This document shows positions 1 to 5,755 of a stretch of DNA of 6,298 nucleotides, in pieces. How positions within the stretch are numbered: the stretch's first letter is position 1; every line of letters starts with the position of its first letter. The notes beneath the pieces are model-generated. The model searched no databases. It was not told where the DNA came from and saw only the letters and a list, made by a program, of their open reading frames with translations. The position numbers and the translations under genes are program-made. The DNA is from DASYAN01 sp036501345 (GTDB taxonomy: Bacteria; Chloroflexota; Ktedonobacteria; Ktedonobacterales; Ktedonobacteraceae), in contig DASYAN010000255.1 of the NCBI GenBank assembly GCA_036501345.1, positions 1 through 6,298 of the forward strand, given 5' to 3'.

Positions 1-742
1 TCTCTGCCGAAACATAATAGTGCTCCTCGTAGGGCGGTTCGTACTCTTCAAGACTGGCAACACCTGTGTGCAGAATCAGAGGTGCAATCTGTATGCCATG
101 CGCGACCAGTCGTGTGATCAACCCCAAGGTGAAGGCACGCCCCGCTGATGGCATCTCCGCGCTCCCCTTCTCTGTGGTATAGACCGACTGATAATACTCT
201 ATTGGCCACTGTTGATGCACGTACTTATATCGAATCGGAAATCCGTAGCGTGCCAGGTACACTTGGAGCGACTCTGGCAGAAAGAGCGTGGCAATCCAGA
301 GTCTGTGCTGCTCTGTCGTAGGCGTATGACGATCATCGAGGCGGGGAGTGAGCAGCGTCGCCTTGCCCCCGGCAGGCAGACTCAAGATCTCTCCAGCAGC
401 CACATCATAGAACGGGGCAGTAGCTTTCTCCTGCGGGATGCGCACCTCGACAACCCACAAATCCGCTGGCAGATGGGTTGAGAGGTGCAATTCAAGTGGC
501 ATACCATCTGCCCGCGTCACATGTAATGCTGCATTCATCGTCCCACTGGTATTAATCACCAGCAGATCGCCAGCCTCCAGAAAGTCGCCAATCTGGCGAA
601 ACTGTGTATGCACCACACGATTATTCTTGCGGTACGAAACCATCAAGCGCACTTCATCACGTGCCAGTCCACGTGCTTCTGGTGGCTCACCAGCTTCCAA
701 CTCTGGCGGCAGCTCAAAATCCAGTGGATTGAGAGATGTCAC
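1..742 (-). CDS. Divergent QueA-like protein (SAM:tRNA ribosyltransferase-isomerase family), 3' end off the window
   Basis: Partial gene; 247 codons are visible and the C-terminal third lies beyond base 1. QueA transfers and isomerises the ribose of S-adenosylmethionine onto 7-aminomethyl-7-deazaguanine in tRNA, a step of queuosine synthesis. Family hallmarks, numbered from the GTG at 742: FELPPELEA (9-17), PPEARGLARD (20-29), GDLLVINTS (58-66, QueA 'GD.LVlN.T'), YYQSVY (183-188), GSAEMPSAGRAF (193-204, QueA 'GSaAaPTAGLHF') and LHTG (224-227, QueA 'LHVG'). Several positions differ from classical QueA: NTSGT replaces NDTRV and the TF.PV segment is lost. It therefore belongs to a divergent branch whose substrate is uncertain. 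Start: GTG 742 places FELP where E. coli QueA has it, but its Shine-Dalgarno is poor. TTG 850 is an in-frame alternative. ATG 882 has a perfect Shine-Dalgarno but lies in another frame (see findings). It probably shares a transcript with the SDR gene upstream. Family membership is firm; function is not. Confidence 0.85.
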   Translation of the reverse strand, partial: MTSLNPLDFELPPELEAGEPPEARGLARDEVRLMVSYRKNNRVVHTQFRQIGDFLEAGDLLVINTSGTMNAALHVTRADGMPLELHLSTHLPADLWVVEVRIPQEKATAPFYDVAAGEILSLPAGGKATLLTPRLDDRHTPTTEQHRLWIATLFLPESLQVYLARYGFPIRYKYVHQQWPIEYYQSVYTTEKGSAEMPSAGRAFTLGLITRLVAHGIQIAPLILHTGVASLEEYEPPYEEHYYVSAE

Positions 743-887
743 AGCCTCTTTCTCACTATCTGGCTGGATGGTGGAGTAGGAAGTGGTATCTGAACTCCTG
801 AGAGGCTCTTGTGATTGTCGCAGGCTCTCTCGTTCCTCGCATAGTGACAAGGGGTCAGGTGAAATGGGTTCAGTGTCGGCATGGTCT

Positions 888-1604
888 TTACCCTTCCACA
901 GGCAGAGCGCGAGCTATGTACCGTCCGCTGGGACGATTGCCTGTAAGCAGATCCACCAACCCTGGCACGCTCTCTTCCGGCAGAGGTCGATCACTAATAT
1001 CCTCACCGGGGAATGCTTGCTGGTGCATCTGCGTCCGCATATCGCCCGGATCAACCCAGTATACACGCCATGACTTATTCTCGGCCGCCAGAATATGCGA
1101 AAGGTGTTCCAGAGCTGCTTTGCTTGAGCCATAGCCTCCCCAACCAGGATACGCCTCAACCCCAGCATCGCTGGTAATATTCACAATGCCCGCGCTCGGC
1201 TTCAACCGGTGCTGTAATGCCTGGATAACCCCCAGAGGAGCAATCACATTAGCACAATAGACCTGCTCTAGGACATCCAGCGGATACTCCAGTAGGGCGG
1301 GCTGTGGGCTGGGACCAAGAATACTAGCGTTATTCACCAACACATCAAGGGGACCAATATCATATGCAGCAGCAGCCAGAGACTGGCGGTGTGCCGGGTC
1401 TGTAACATCTCCGGCAATAGCGACAACCCGTGTAGAGCGAGAAAGTTCCTCCTGCACGGCATCTAGAGCATCCACCCCACGCGCATCAATAATCAAATTC
1501 CAGCCTCGTCGTGCCAGTTCACGAGCTAGAGCTAACCCCAGCCCACGCGAAGCACCAGTAATAAGAGCTGTGTGAGTAGGAGCATCAGGTACAAATTGTG
1601 ACAT
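888..1604 (-). CDS. SDR-family NAD(P)-dependent oxidoreductase
   Basis: A 238-aa classical short-chain dehydrogenase/reductase, a single Rossmann-fold cytosolic enzyme that uses NAD(P)(H) to oxidise or reduce alcohol/carbonyl groups. Visible motifs: the cofactor loop TGASRGLG (16-23), D66 in AGDVTDP, NNAS (91-94), the αE Asn N119, catalytic Ser S145 in NITSDAG, the YxxxK pair Y158/K162 in GYGSSK, and the DPGDM segment (185-189) after the active site. All catalytic residues are present and the length is normal for the family. The substrate cannot be read from sequence. The ATG at 1604 is supported by AAGGAAGG ending 6 nt upstream. The gene lies 157 bp downstream of the response regulator and directly upstream of the QueA-like gene on the same strand. 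The SDR/QueA-like pair looks like one functional unit, possibly with the SDR acting on the same modified product, but that is inference. Confidence 0.93.
   Translation of the reverse strand: MSQFVPDAPTHTALITGASRGLGLALARELARRGWNLIIDARGVDALDAVQEELSRSTRVVAIAGDVTDPAHRQSLAAAAYDIGPLDVLVNNASILGPSPQPALLEYPLDVLEQVYCANVIAPLGVIQALQHRLKPSAGIVNITSDAGVEAYPGWGGYGSSKAALEHLSHILAAENKSWRVYWVDPGDMRTQMHQQAFPGEDISDRPLPEESVPGLVDLLTGNRPSGRYIARALPVEG
891..897 (-). promoter_or_regulatory. Strong Shine-Dalgarno overlapping the SDR 3' end, facing ATG 882
   Basis: On the minus strand GGAAGGG sits 8 nt before an ATG (880-882) that begins 5 nt after the SDR stop codon (888-890). This is textbook geometry for translational coupling. 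The ATG opens a frame of only 47 codons (stop near 741) that does not match the QueA-like protein. Adding one G directly after this ATG would join it to the QueA-like frame. The site may therefore mark the ancestral start of the downstream gene. Confidence 0.5.
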
Positions 1605-1696
1605 AGTCTACCTTCCTTTCGAATCTAGGATAGTGTTTGGACCTGTAATATACTCCCTGGAAGCTATTCATCGCATCGTGCGAAAGGACAGTGAAG

Positions 1697-1718
1697 AGAC
1701 TGCACTCTTGTACAGTCT
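1697..1718. repeat. Small dyad upstream of the SDR gene
   Basis: AGACTG (1697-1702) and CAGTCT (1713-1718) form a perfect 6-bp inverted repeat with a 10-nt spacer, about 95 bp before the SDR start. It could be an operator or a weak hairpin. No convincing -35/-10 pair for an SDR promoter was found nearby. Confidence 0.25.
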
Positions 1719-1741
1719 TCAGTCGAGTAGGCTCCCTCCTT

Positions 1742-1762
1742 ATGTTCTACTCCTCAGAACAT
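1742..1762. repeat. Hairpin abutting the response-regulator stop codon
   Basis: ATGTTCT (1742-1748) and AGAACAT (1756-1762) are a perfect 7-bp inverted repeat with a 7-nt loop. It begins at the last base of the response-regulator stop codon (1762-1764). No T-run follows on the minus strand, so it is not a classical intrinsic terminator. It may stabilise the 3' end, weakly attenuate read-through into the SDR gene, or bind a regulator. Confidence 0.35.
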
Positions 1763-2454
1763 CACAAATGGAGAGTAATGAGACCACGTTGTGCTGCCAG
1801 TGTAACTGCCTCAGTACGATTCGTTGCACCAAGCTTACTCATAATTGAACTGACATGAAACTTTGCGGTCCGTTCGCTGATCACCAGATGAGAAGCAATC
1901 TCTTTGTTTGGCATCCCTTGTGCGAGCAGGCTCAGGACTTCTCGTTCACGTTCGGTTAATTCTTCAAGAGGAAATGGTGAGTTTTGTCTGTGACTTTCGC
2001 CCTGTCCTTGTTGTGGAGCATCTTGTCTCTGTAAGCTCCAATGTCGTAACAACTTTGAGGCAACAATTGGTTGCAGGATGGACCCTCCTGTGCTCGTGAT
2101 ACGAATGGCTTGAAAAATCTCTTCGCGTGGCGCATCTTTCAGTACATATCCATTCGCCCCAGCCTGGACTGCATGAATAATACGATCGTCGTCATCAAAG
2201 GCAGTAAAGACAATGATACGTGGTTCTTGCAGGAGATGGAGATTTCTCAGCCGTCTGATCGTTTCTACGCCGTCGAGAATTGGCATCTCAAGGTCAAGCA
2301 AGATCAAATCAGGTTGGAAGGTTTCTACTATCTGTAGGGCCTCTTCTCCGTTGGCACATTCCGCAATAACCTGGAAATCGGTTTGTGTCTCCAGGAGTGC
2401 ATGGAGTCCCTCACGTACAATGGGATGATCATCAACTAGCACGATTCGGACCAT
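1762..2454 (-). CDS. NarL/FixJ-type response regulator with LuxR HTH output domain
   Basis: A 230-aa two-component transcription factor. The N-terminal receiver domain (about 2-120) has the acidic pair D8/D9, phospho-acceptor D54 in LILLDLEMP, switch Thr T84 in IVFTAF and Lys K106 in NGYVLKD, so all phosphorylation residues are intact. A Gln/Pro-rich linker (about 140-160) leads to a LuxR-type helix-turn-helix (about 164-225) with LTEREREVLSLLAQG, the NKEIA turn, and SERTAKFHVSSIMSKLGA as scaffold and recognition helix. Phosphorylation should promote dimerisation and DNA binding. The ATG at 2454 has AGGTGG 4 nt upstream. No histidine kinase gene lies beside it, so it is an orphan here and its partner is unknown. 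The SDR and QueA-like genes downstream on the same strand are possible targets or co-transcribed genes. Confidence 0.95.
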   Translation of the reverse strand: MVRIVLVDDHPIVREGLHALLETQTDFQVIAECANGEEALQIVETFQPDLILLDLEMPILDGVETIRRLRNLHLLQEPRIIVFTAFDDDDRIIHAVQAGANGYVLKDAPREEIFQAIRITSTGGSILQPIVASKLLRHWSLQRQDAPQQGQGESHRQNSPFPLEELTEREREVLSLLAQGMPNKEIASHLVISERTAKFHVSSIMSKLGATNRTEAVTLAAQRGLITLHL

Positions 2455-2803
2455 CTGTCCACCTGTGCCTTTCTTTGTTGCTCTCGTCTATTTTGGAATC
2501 AATAGGAGAGACTTCTTGGATCGCCATCGCGCTCCGCGTTTCTGCAAACGGTTACAGCGTAGCACATCCACAACACCGACCACAACGATTGCGCTCTTGC
2601 CGTATCTCTCTTCCTTAGTAACTATCCTCATTCTAGCATGAAGACACAATGCGATCATGAGGCAATTGACTAATAAGTATTTCCCCCAACCGATGCCGTG
2701 GGCTCCTCATCGAGTTGAAGCTTAGTCTACCTTTCTGGAACGGTCGTCTCTTTAGTTTCGTATAAACATCATGTATTGTACAAAAGCGAGATGGGAGATA
2801 GAG
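2455..2803. other. Divergent intergenic region between the response regulator and nth
   Basis: No convincing gene is present. For the minus strand there is an extended -10 candidate (TGCTAGAAT, complement of 2630-2638), which would give the response regulator a leader of roughly 170 nt; no matching -35 was seen. A small hairpin, CGTTT (2537-2541) with AAACG (2546-2550), lies in that leader. For the plus strand, TATAAA (2761-2766) is a possible -10 for nth, again without a clear -35. Another weak hairpin pairs CGATG (2691-2695) with CATCG (2708-2712). Each of these sites is low confidence alone. Confidence 0.35.
2793..2797 (+). promoter_or_regulatory. Shine-Dalgarno that decides the nth start
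   Basis: GGGAG ends 6 nt before the GTG at 2804. The upstream in-frame ATG at 2771 has no Shine-Dalgarno and lies only 4 nt after a TATAAA box, so a transcript from that box would start at or inside it. Confidence 0.45.
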
Positions 2804-3544
2804 GTGAAACAATCCATCCAACGTGTGCACAATCTTGCTGATTATGGGTATCCCTCAACCGATATGGCTGCACTCTCGTCGAAGGCATTAGAAATCACCG
2901 CACGACTGACAGAGCAGTATGGTGAAGTTCCATTCTCCAGCAAAGACCCGATGAGTATGCTCGTTGATATTCTGCTCTCGCATCGCACCCGCGACGAGCA
3001 GACGGCTGCCGCTTACGCCAATCTCTTGAAACGGTTTGGTTCCTGGGAAGCGGTACGAGATGCACCAACCCAAGAAGTTCAGACGACCATTGCCAACGTG
3101 AATTTTCCCGAAGTCAAAGCGCCACGATTGCAGACGATTATGCGCCAGATTACAGAGGAGCGAGGAAACCTTGACCTGAATTTCTTGTGCGAACTTCCCG
3201 TAGAAGATGCAACAGTCTGGCTCAATCGGTTTGAGGGAGTTGGCCCGAAAACGACAGCATGTGTACTGCTTTTTAGCTGCGAGCTTCCGCTGCTCCCTGT
3301 TGATGTACACGTTCTGCGTACATCAATACGCTTAGGACTTATTGGCAGAAAAGTAACGGCTGATGCTGCACATCATCTCTTGCAAGCATTACTACCCAAT
3401 AATGCACGCGTTATCTATAATTTTCATAAGGGGCTTCTGCGACATGGTCAGCGTATTTGTGTGTATGAGAGACCACGCTGCGGCCAGTGCGCCATAAAAG
3501 ATAAGTGCGACTATTATAAAACCGTGGTACAACCTTTGTCCTAG
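2804..3544 (+). CDS. nth: Endonuclease III family DNA glycosylase/AP lyase (HhH-GPD, 4Fe-4S)
   Basis: A base-excision-repair enzyme that removes oxidised pyrimidines and cleaves the strand at the abasic site by beta-elimination. Numbering is from GTG 2804 (246 aa). A helical domain with LSHRTRDEQT (58-67) precedes the helix-hairpin-helix FEGVGPKTTA (143-152). This carries the Schiff-base Lys K149, and the VDVHVLR segment carries the catalytic Asp D167. The C-terminal iron-sulphur loop has Cys219-x6-Cys226-x2-Cys229-x5-Cys235, the canonical Nth spacing. With Lys and Asp both present it should be a bifunctional glycosylase/lyase. The helical-domain motif reads HRT rather than the AQxT of E. coli Nth, so base preference may differ. 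Start choice: GTG 2804 has a Shine-Dalgarno; ATG 2771 would add 11 residues and ATG 2864 would remove 20. All three keep the full domain. It stands alone and is transcribed away from the response regulator. Confidence 0.93.
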   Translation: MKQSIQRVHNLADYGYPSTDMAALSSKALEITARLTEQYGEVPFSSKDPMSMLVDILLSHRTRDEQTAAAYANLLKRFGSWEAVRDAPTQEVQTTIANVNFPEVKAPRLQTIMRQITEERGNLDLNFLCELPVEDATVWLNRFEGVGPKTTACVLLFSCELPLLPVDVHVLRTSIRLGLIGRKVTADAAHHLLQALLPNNARVIYNFHKGLLRHGQRICVYERPRCGQCAIKDKCDYYKTVVQPLS

Positions 3545-3702
3545 ACCCAAATAGTGAGCCTGAATGAAGTTGAACAAGCCTGCTATACACGGTGTCAGCA
3601 AAGACAGCCCGCGAGTATGTCTCTGTAATCTTGCTCTCTATAGAACCTTGCTCATTTTGGTGCCCTCTAGCTTTCGAAAAGTCCTGAATTCTTGAGCTTA
3701 GC

Positions 3703-3731
3703 TTGACGATGCGCTCCCAAGCGGGTACACT
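3703..3731 (+). promoter_or_regulatory. Sigma70-type promoter candidate for the DEAD-box helicase
   Basis: TTGACG (3703-3708), a 17-bp spacer, then TACACT (3726-3731). The -35 box matches the consensus at five of six positions and the -10 at four of six. Spacing is optimal. Transcription would start near 3738, about 240 nt before the helicase start codon. It is the only well-spaced promoter I found between nth and the helicase gene. Confidence 0.5.
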
Positions 3732-3904
3732 GTAATGGTTATGACTGTTTGCACGGCACGGAGCTGGCTGTTAGTATATCCTGCTCCCCGATAAAGACGC
3801 TAAAGAGTTCTGAGCAGTCCTCTGTAGAATACTCTCTTCCTGCACACACGTTCGTACCTGATATCAGCTAGCAGTATTGCTCCCGTATCCTACGGCCTGC
3901 TTCT

Positions 3905-3953
3905 GGTACTCTCTGTGGGCACTGTGCCTCCAGAGATCTGTACCGTGCCCACA
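3905..3953 (+). promoter_or_regulatory. Two mutually exclusive hairpins in the helicase leader
   Basis: Fold B pairs TGTGGGCAC (3914-3922) with GTGCCCACA (3945-3953): 9 perfect base pairs, extended past one mismatch by 3924-3927 with 3940-3943. Fold A pairs GGTAC (3905-3909) with GTACC (3940-3944) and TCTCTG (3910-3915) with CAGAGA (3931-3936), capped by GGCA/TGCC (3918-3921 with 3925-3928). The two folds share bases and cannot coexist. The structure ends 26 nt before the ATG and about 16 nt before the Shine-Dalgarno. No T-run follows, so it is not a simple terminator. The pairing is read directly; a regulatory role is inferred. Confidence 0.5.
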
Positions 3954-3979
3954 AGGGGCGCATAGCCGAAAGGATTTTC

Positions 3980-5095
3980 ATGCCATCTTTTAATGACTTC
4001 CCTTTGCAACCCACTACACGCGCCGTACTGGCAAACATGGGAATTACAGAGCCATCACCTATTCAGGCCAAGGCAATTCCAGTACTGCTTGCAGGTAATG
4101 ATGTGGTGGGGCAATCAGCTACTGGTTCAGGCAAAACGCTTGCCTATGGCATCCCTCTAGTGGAAAGGGTATCCAAAGGCAAACGTGAAGTACAACTGCT
4201 AGTGCTGGTACCAACACGCGAGTTGGCTGTTCAGGTACACGCTGTGCTGGGCAAACTGGCAACCAGCCGGAGACTTTCGACGGCACTCTTGGTAGGAGGA
4301 CGGCCCTATGGTAATCAAATCTCAGCGCTGCGATATGGATCACAGATTGTGGTCGGCACACCAGGACGCGTGAAGGACCATATTGAACGAGGCAGTTTCG
4401 TGCTGAGCCAACTGCGGATGTGCGTGCTAGATGAGGCAGACCAAATGCTGGATAGTGGTTTTGCACCAGTCATTGAAGAGATACTAGCAACCACACCTCT
4501 TACGCGACAAATGGCGCTCTTTTCAGCGACGATGCCGGACTGGATCGTCAAACTCCAGAAAAAATTCCTCAAAAATCCGGTTAACATTGCCATTGCATCA
4601 GCCACAGGTGCACAAAGCACCATTGAACAGATTGCTTACCAGGTACCACAGGAACAAAAAATGGCCGCGCTCTGTACTCTCTTGCATTCAGCGGAAGGGG
4701 AAAGCAGCCTTATCTTTAGCAGAACGAAGTTCGGTGTCGAGAGGTTAGGCAAACAGCTCAGCAAGCTCGGGTTCACGGTGGGAACATTGCACGGCAACAA
4801 GAGCCAGCGTGCACGTGAAGAGGTACTTACTGCATTCCGTCACGGGCAGGTGCAGACACTGCTTGCCACAAATGTAGCCGCACGCGGGCTCGATATTCAA
4901 GGGATCTATCAGGTCATCAATTACGAGCTGCCTGAATCGAGCGAGCTTTTTACGCACCGGATTGGCCGCACGGGCAGAATGGGGCGACAAGGCAAGGCAA
5001 TTACGCTGCTGGTGCCATCAGATGTCCCCAAATGGAGGCGGATGGCGAGCAGTTTAGGGCAGGCAGTCGCATTGCAGCGGCTCGCAATTGACTGA
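3980..5095 (+). CDS. Minimal DEAD-box ATP-dependent RNA helicase
   Basis: A 371-aa cytosolic RNA helicase with just the two RecA-like domains and almost no tail. Motifs in order: F4 and Q29 of the Q motif (PSPIQ, 25-29), motif I ATGSGKT (47-53), Ia PTRELA (78-83), Ib GG (106-107) and TPGR (127-130), II DEAD (151-154), III SAT (182-184), IV LIFSRTK (244-250), V ATNVAARGLD (296-305), VI HRIGRTGR (326-333). All catalytic residues are present, so it should unwind short RNA duplexes or remodel RNP using ATP. Motif V has Asn where many bacterial members have Asp. It lacks the C-terminal RNA-binding extension found in DbpA or CsdA, so specificity must come from the core or a partner. The ATG at 3980 is preceded by AAAGGA 5 nt upstream. 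A promoter and structured leader precede it. It resembles RhlE-like helicases, but I do not assign a symbol. Confidence 0.96.
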   Translation: MPSFNDFPLQPTTRAVLANMGITEPSPIQAKAIPVLLAGNDVVGQSATGSGKTLAYGIPLVERVSKGKREVQLLVLVPTRELAVQVHAVLGKLATSRRLSTALLVGGRPYGNQISALRYGSQIVVGTPGRVKDHIERGSFVLSQLRMCVLDEADQMLDSGFAPVIEEILATTPLTRQMALFSATMPDWIVKLQKKFLKNPVNIAIASATGAQSTIEQIAYQVPQEQKMAALCTLLHSAEGESSLIFSRTKFGVERLGKQLSKLGFTVGTLHGNKSQRAREEVLTAFRHGQVQTLLATNVAARGLDIQGIYQVINYELPESSELFTHRIGRTGRMGRQGKAITLLVPSDVPKWRRMASSLGQAVALQRLAID

Positions 5096-5125
5096 AGGGT
5101 TTGGCTGTTCCGACACAAAACGGCA

Positions 5126-5137
5126 CCCCGCAAGGGG
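5126..5137 (+). terminator. C4/G4 hairpin with GCAA tetraloop after the helicase gene
   Basis: CCCC-GCAA-GGGG lies 31 nt after the helicase stop. The GNRA-type tetraloop makes it stable for its size, but only ATT and CTTG follow rather than a T-run. It may act together with the next hairpin or protect the transcript 3' end. Confidence 0.3.
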
Positions 5138-5155
5138 ATTGATCTTGAGCAGATC

Positions 5156-5176
5156 CAGCCTGCAGGCTGTTTCTTT
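5156..5176 (+). terminator. Probable rho-independent terminator after the helicase gene
   Basis: A 5-bp GC-rich stem, CAGCC (5156-5160) with GGCTG (5165-5169), has a TGCA loop and is followed by TTTCTTT (5170-5176). The whole stem-loop is a perfect 14-bp palindrome. The stem is short and the tract is interrupted by one C, so termination may be partial. Confidence 0.5.
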
Positions 5177-5179
5177 CCT

Positions 5180-5202
5180 CCCATAGCCTCAAGGCATATG
5201 GG
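5180..5202 (+). promoter_or_regulatory. Stable hairpin just upstream of the pentapeptide gene's Shine-Dalgarno
   Basis: CCCATA (5180-5185) pairs with TATGGG (5197-5202) and GCC (5186-5188) with GGC (5193-5195). There is a TCAA loop and a single bulged A (5196), giving nine base pairs. It ends 5 nt before AGAAGGA (5208-5214), so it could affect ribosome access to the next gene or form part of the terminator zone. No separate promoter for the next gene was found. Confidence 0.4.
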
Positions 5203-5220
5203 TCCCCAGAAGGATATTTG

Positions 5221-5748
5221 ATGGTCAGTCAGAATACTCTTGATCTTCTTTCATCAGGGAAAGTTCTTTGGCAAAATTGGCGGCGAGCATATCCTGATGT
5301 ACAGGCTTTTGAGCCAGACCTCCACGGGGCAGACCTCCATGGGGCAGATCTGTGCGAGTTCGATCTCCGTGGCGCTGATCTTACAGAGGCAAATTTGCAG
5401 GAAGCGAACTTGCAAGATGCAAATCTGCAAGACGCGGACTTGCGCAGTGCCGATCTCAGGAATGCCAATCTCAGTGATGCCAATCTTCTGAGGACAAACC
5501 TTCACCGGATAGACTTACGCGGTGCCAACCTCTGCCGTGCGAATCTCAGTGGGGCCGATCTCAGCAACGCAGATCTGCGGGGGGCAGACCTGAGTGGAGC
5601 TATCCTCAGCAAAGCAAAGTTCGATCATGCCAACTTATCCCAGGTTGATCTCAGTAAGGTCGATCTCAGCAAAGCAGATCTGCGTAGAGCAGACTTGAGT
5701 GGAGCTATCCTCGACAACACGAAAGTCGATCAAGCGACATCGCCCTAA
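5221..5748 (+). CDS. Pentapeptide-repeat protein, 28 tandem units, apparently truncated at its C-terminus
   Basis: A 175-aa protein. Residues 1-31 form a non-repeat cap (LLSSGKVLWQNWRRAYPDV at 9-27). Residues 32-171 are 28 consecutive A(D/N)LXX units, mostly with Leu at the centre and Ala/Asp/Asn before it. Such units fold into a right-handed quadrilateral beta-helix with four units per turn, so about seven turns. No signal peptide or membrane segment is seen, so it is probably cytosolic. Some family members mimic DNA and protect gyrase, but nothing here shows that; the role is unknown. The start is ATG 5221 with AGGA 6 nt upstream; the TTG just before it (5218) is less likely. Units 17-21 and 24-28 are near copies. 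The stop falls right after the array with no cap, and pentapeptide coding continues beyond it in shifted frames. Confidence 0.93.
   Translation: MVSQNTLDLLSSGKVLWQNWRRAYPDVQAFEPDLHGADLHGADLCEFDLRGADLTEANLQEANLQDANLQDADLRSADLRNANLSDANLLRTNLHRIDLRGANLCRANLSGADLSNADLRGADLSGAILSKAKFDHANLSQVDLSKVDLSKADLRRADLSGAILDNTKVDQATSP
5317..5346 (+). repeat. Tandem 15-bp DNA repeat in the pentapeptide gene
   Basis: Two adjacent 15-bp copies (5317-5331 and 5332-5346) differ at one base and encode DLHGA twice. Near-identity at synonymous sites points to a recent duplication. Confidence 0.7.
5557..5736 (+). repeat. Direct repeat, 105-bp period, within the pentapeptide gene
   Basis: Bases 5557-5631 and 5662-5736 are aligned copies offset by 105 bp, equal to seven pentapeptides. 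The first 17 codons are near-identical, including an unbroken shared stretch from AGTGGAGC to ATCCTC, and the last 8 codons have diverged. This is how pentapeptide arrays are expected to grow, by unequal exchange or slippage. Confidence 0.65.
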
Positions 5749-5755
5749 GGAAGAG

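Larger units (their letters stand above)
3545..3979. other. 435-bp non-coding region between nth and the helicase gene
   Basis: No coding frame here looks real and no tRNA-like T-arm was found. Just after nth there is a weak hairpin (TGCT...AGCA, about 3580-3599) without a T-run, so the end of the nth transcript is unclear. The right half holds a promoter candidate at 3703-3731. It is followed by a long presumptive leader with a stem CTGCTC/GAGCAG (3781-3786 with 3812-3817), a competing GGAGC/GCTCC pairing just upstream, and the strong hairpins at 3905-3953. Confidence 0.5.

Noticed and set aside
212..1134. Overlapping plus-strand open frames at 212-481, 438-779, 608-793, 783-1073 and 811-1134
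   Set aside because: They lie opposite the QueA-like and SDR genes, whose minus-strand products match known families; the plus-strand products look random.
2633..2830. 65-aa minus-strand open frame, considered as a remnant of a histidine kinase for the orphan regulator
   Set aside because: The product shows no kinase motif (no H-box, N-box or G-box) and overlaps the nth start.
3914..3953. Strong hairpin before the helicase considered as an intrinsic terminator
   Set aside because: It is followed by AAGGGGCGC rather than a T tract and lies just upstream of the Shine-Dalgarno.
3545..3979. A tRNA or small RNA gene in the long gap before the helicase
   Set aside because: No T-arm-like GTTCRANYC with matching stems was found, and no terminator with a T-run; the stretch is better explained as a promoter plus leader.
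5229..5505. Long open frames antisense to and out of frame with the pentapeptide gene, with repetitive Ser/Ala or Ile/Cys products
   Set aside because: The 15-bp periodicity of the pentapeptide gene keeps all frames open and repetitive; these are by-products.
5317..5745. Short-period repeats considered as a CRISPR-like or satellite array
   Set aside because: The period is 15 bp with no spacers and the repeats encode in-frame pentapeptides.
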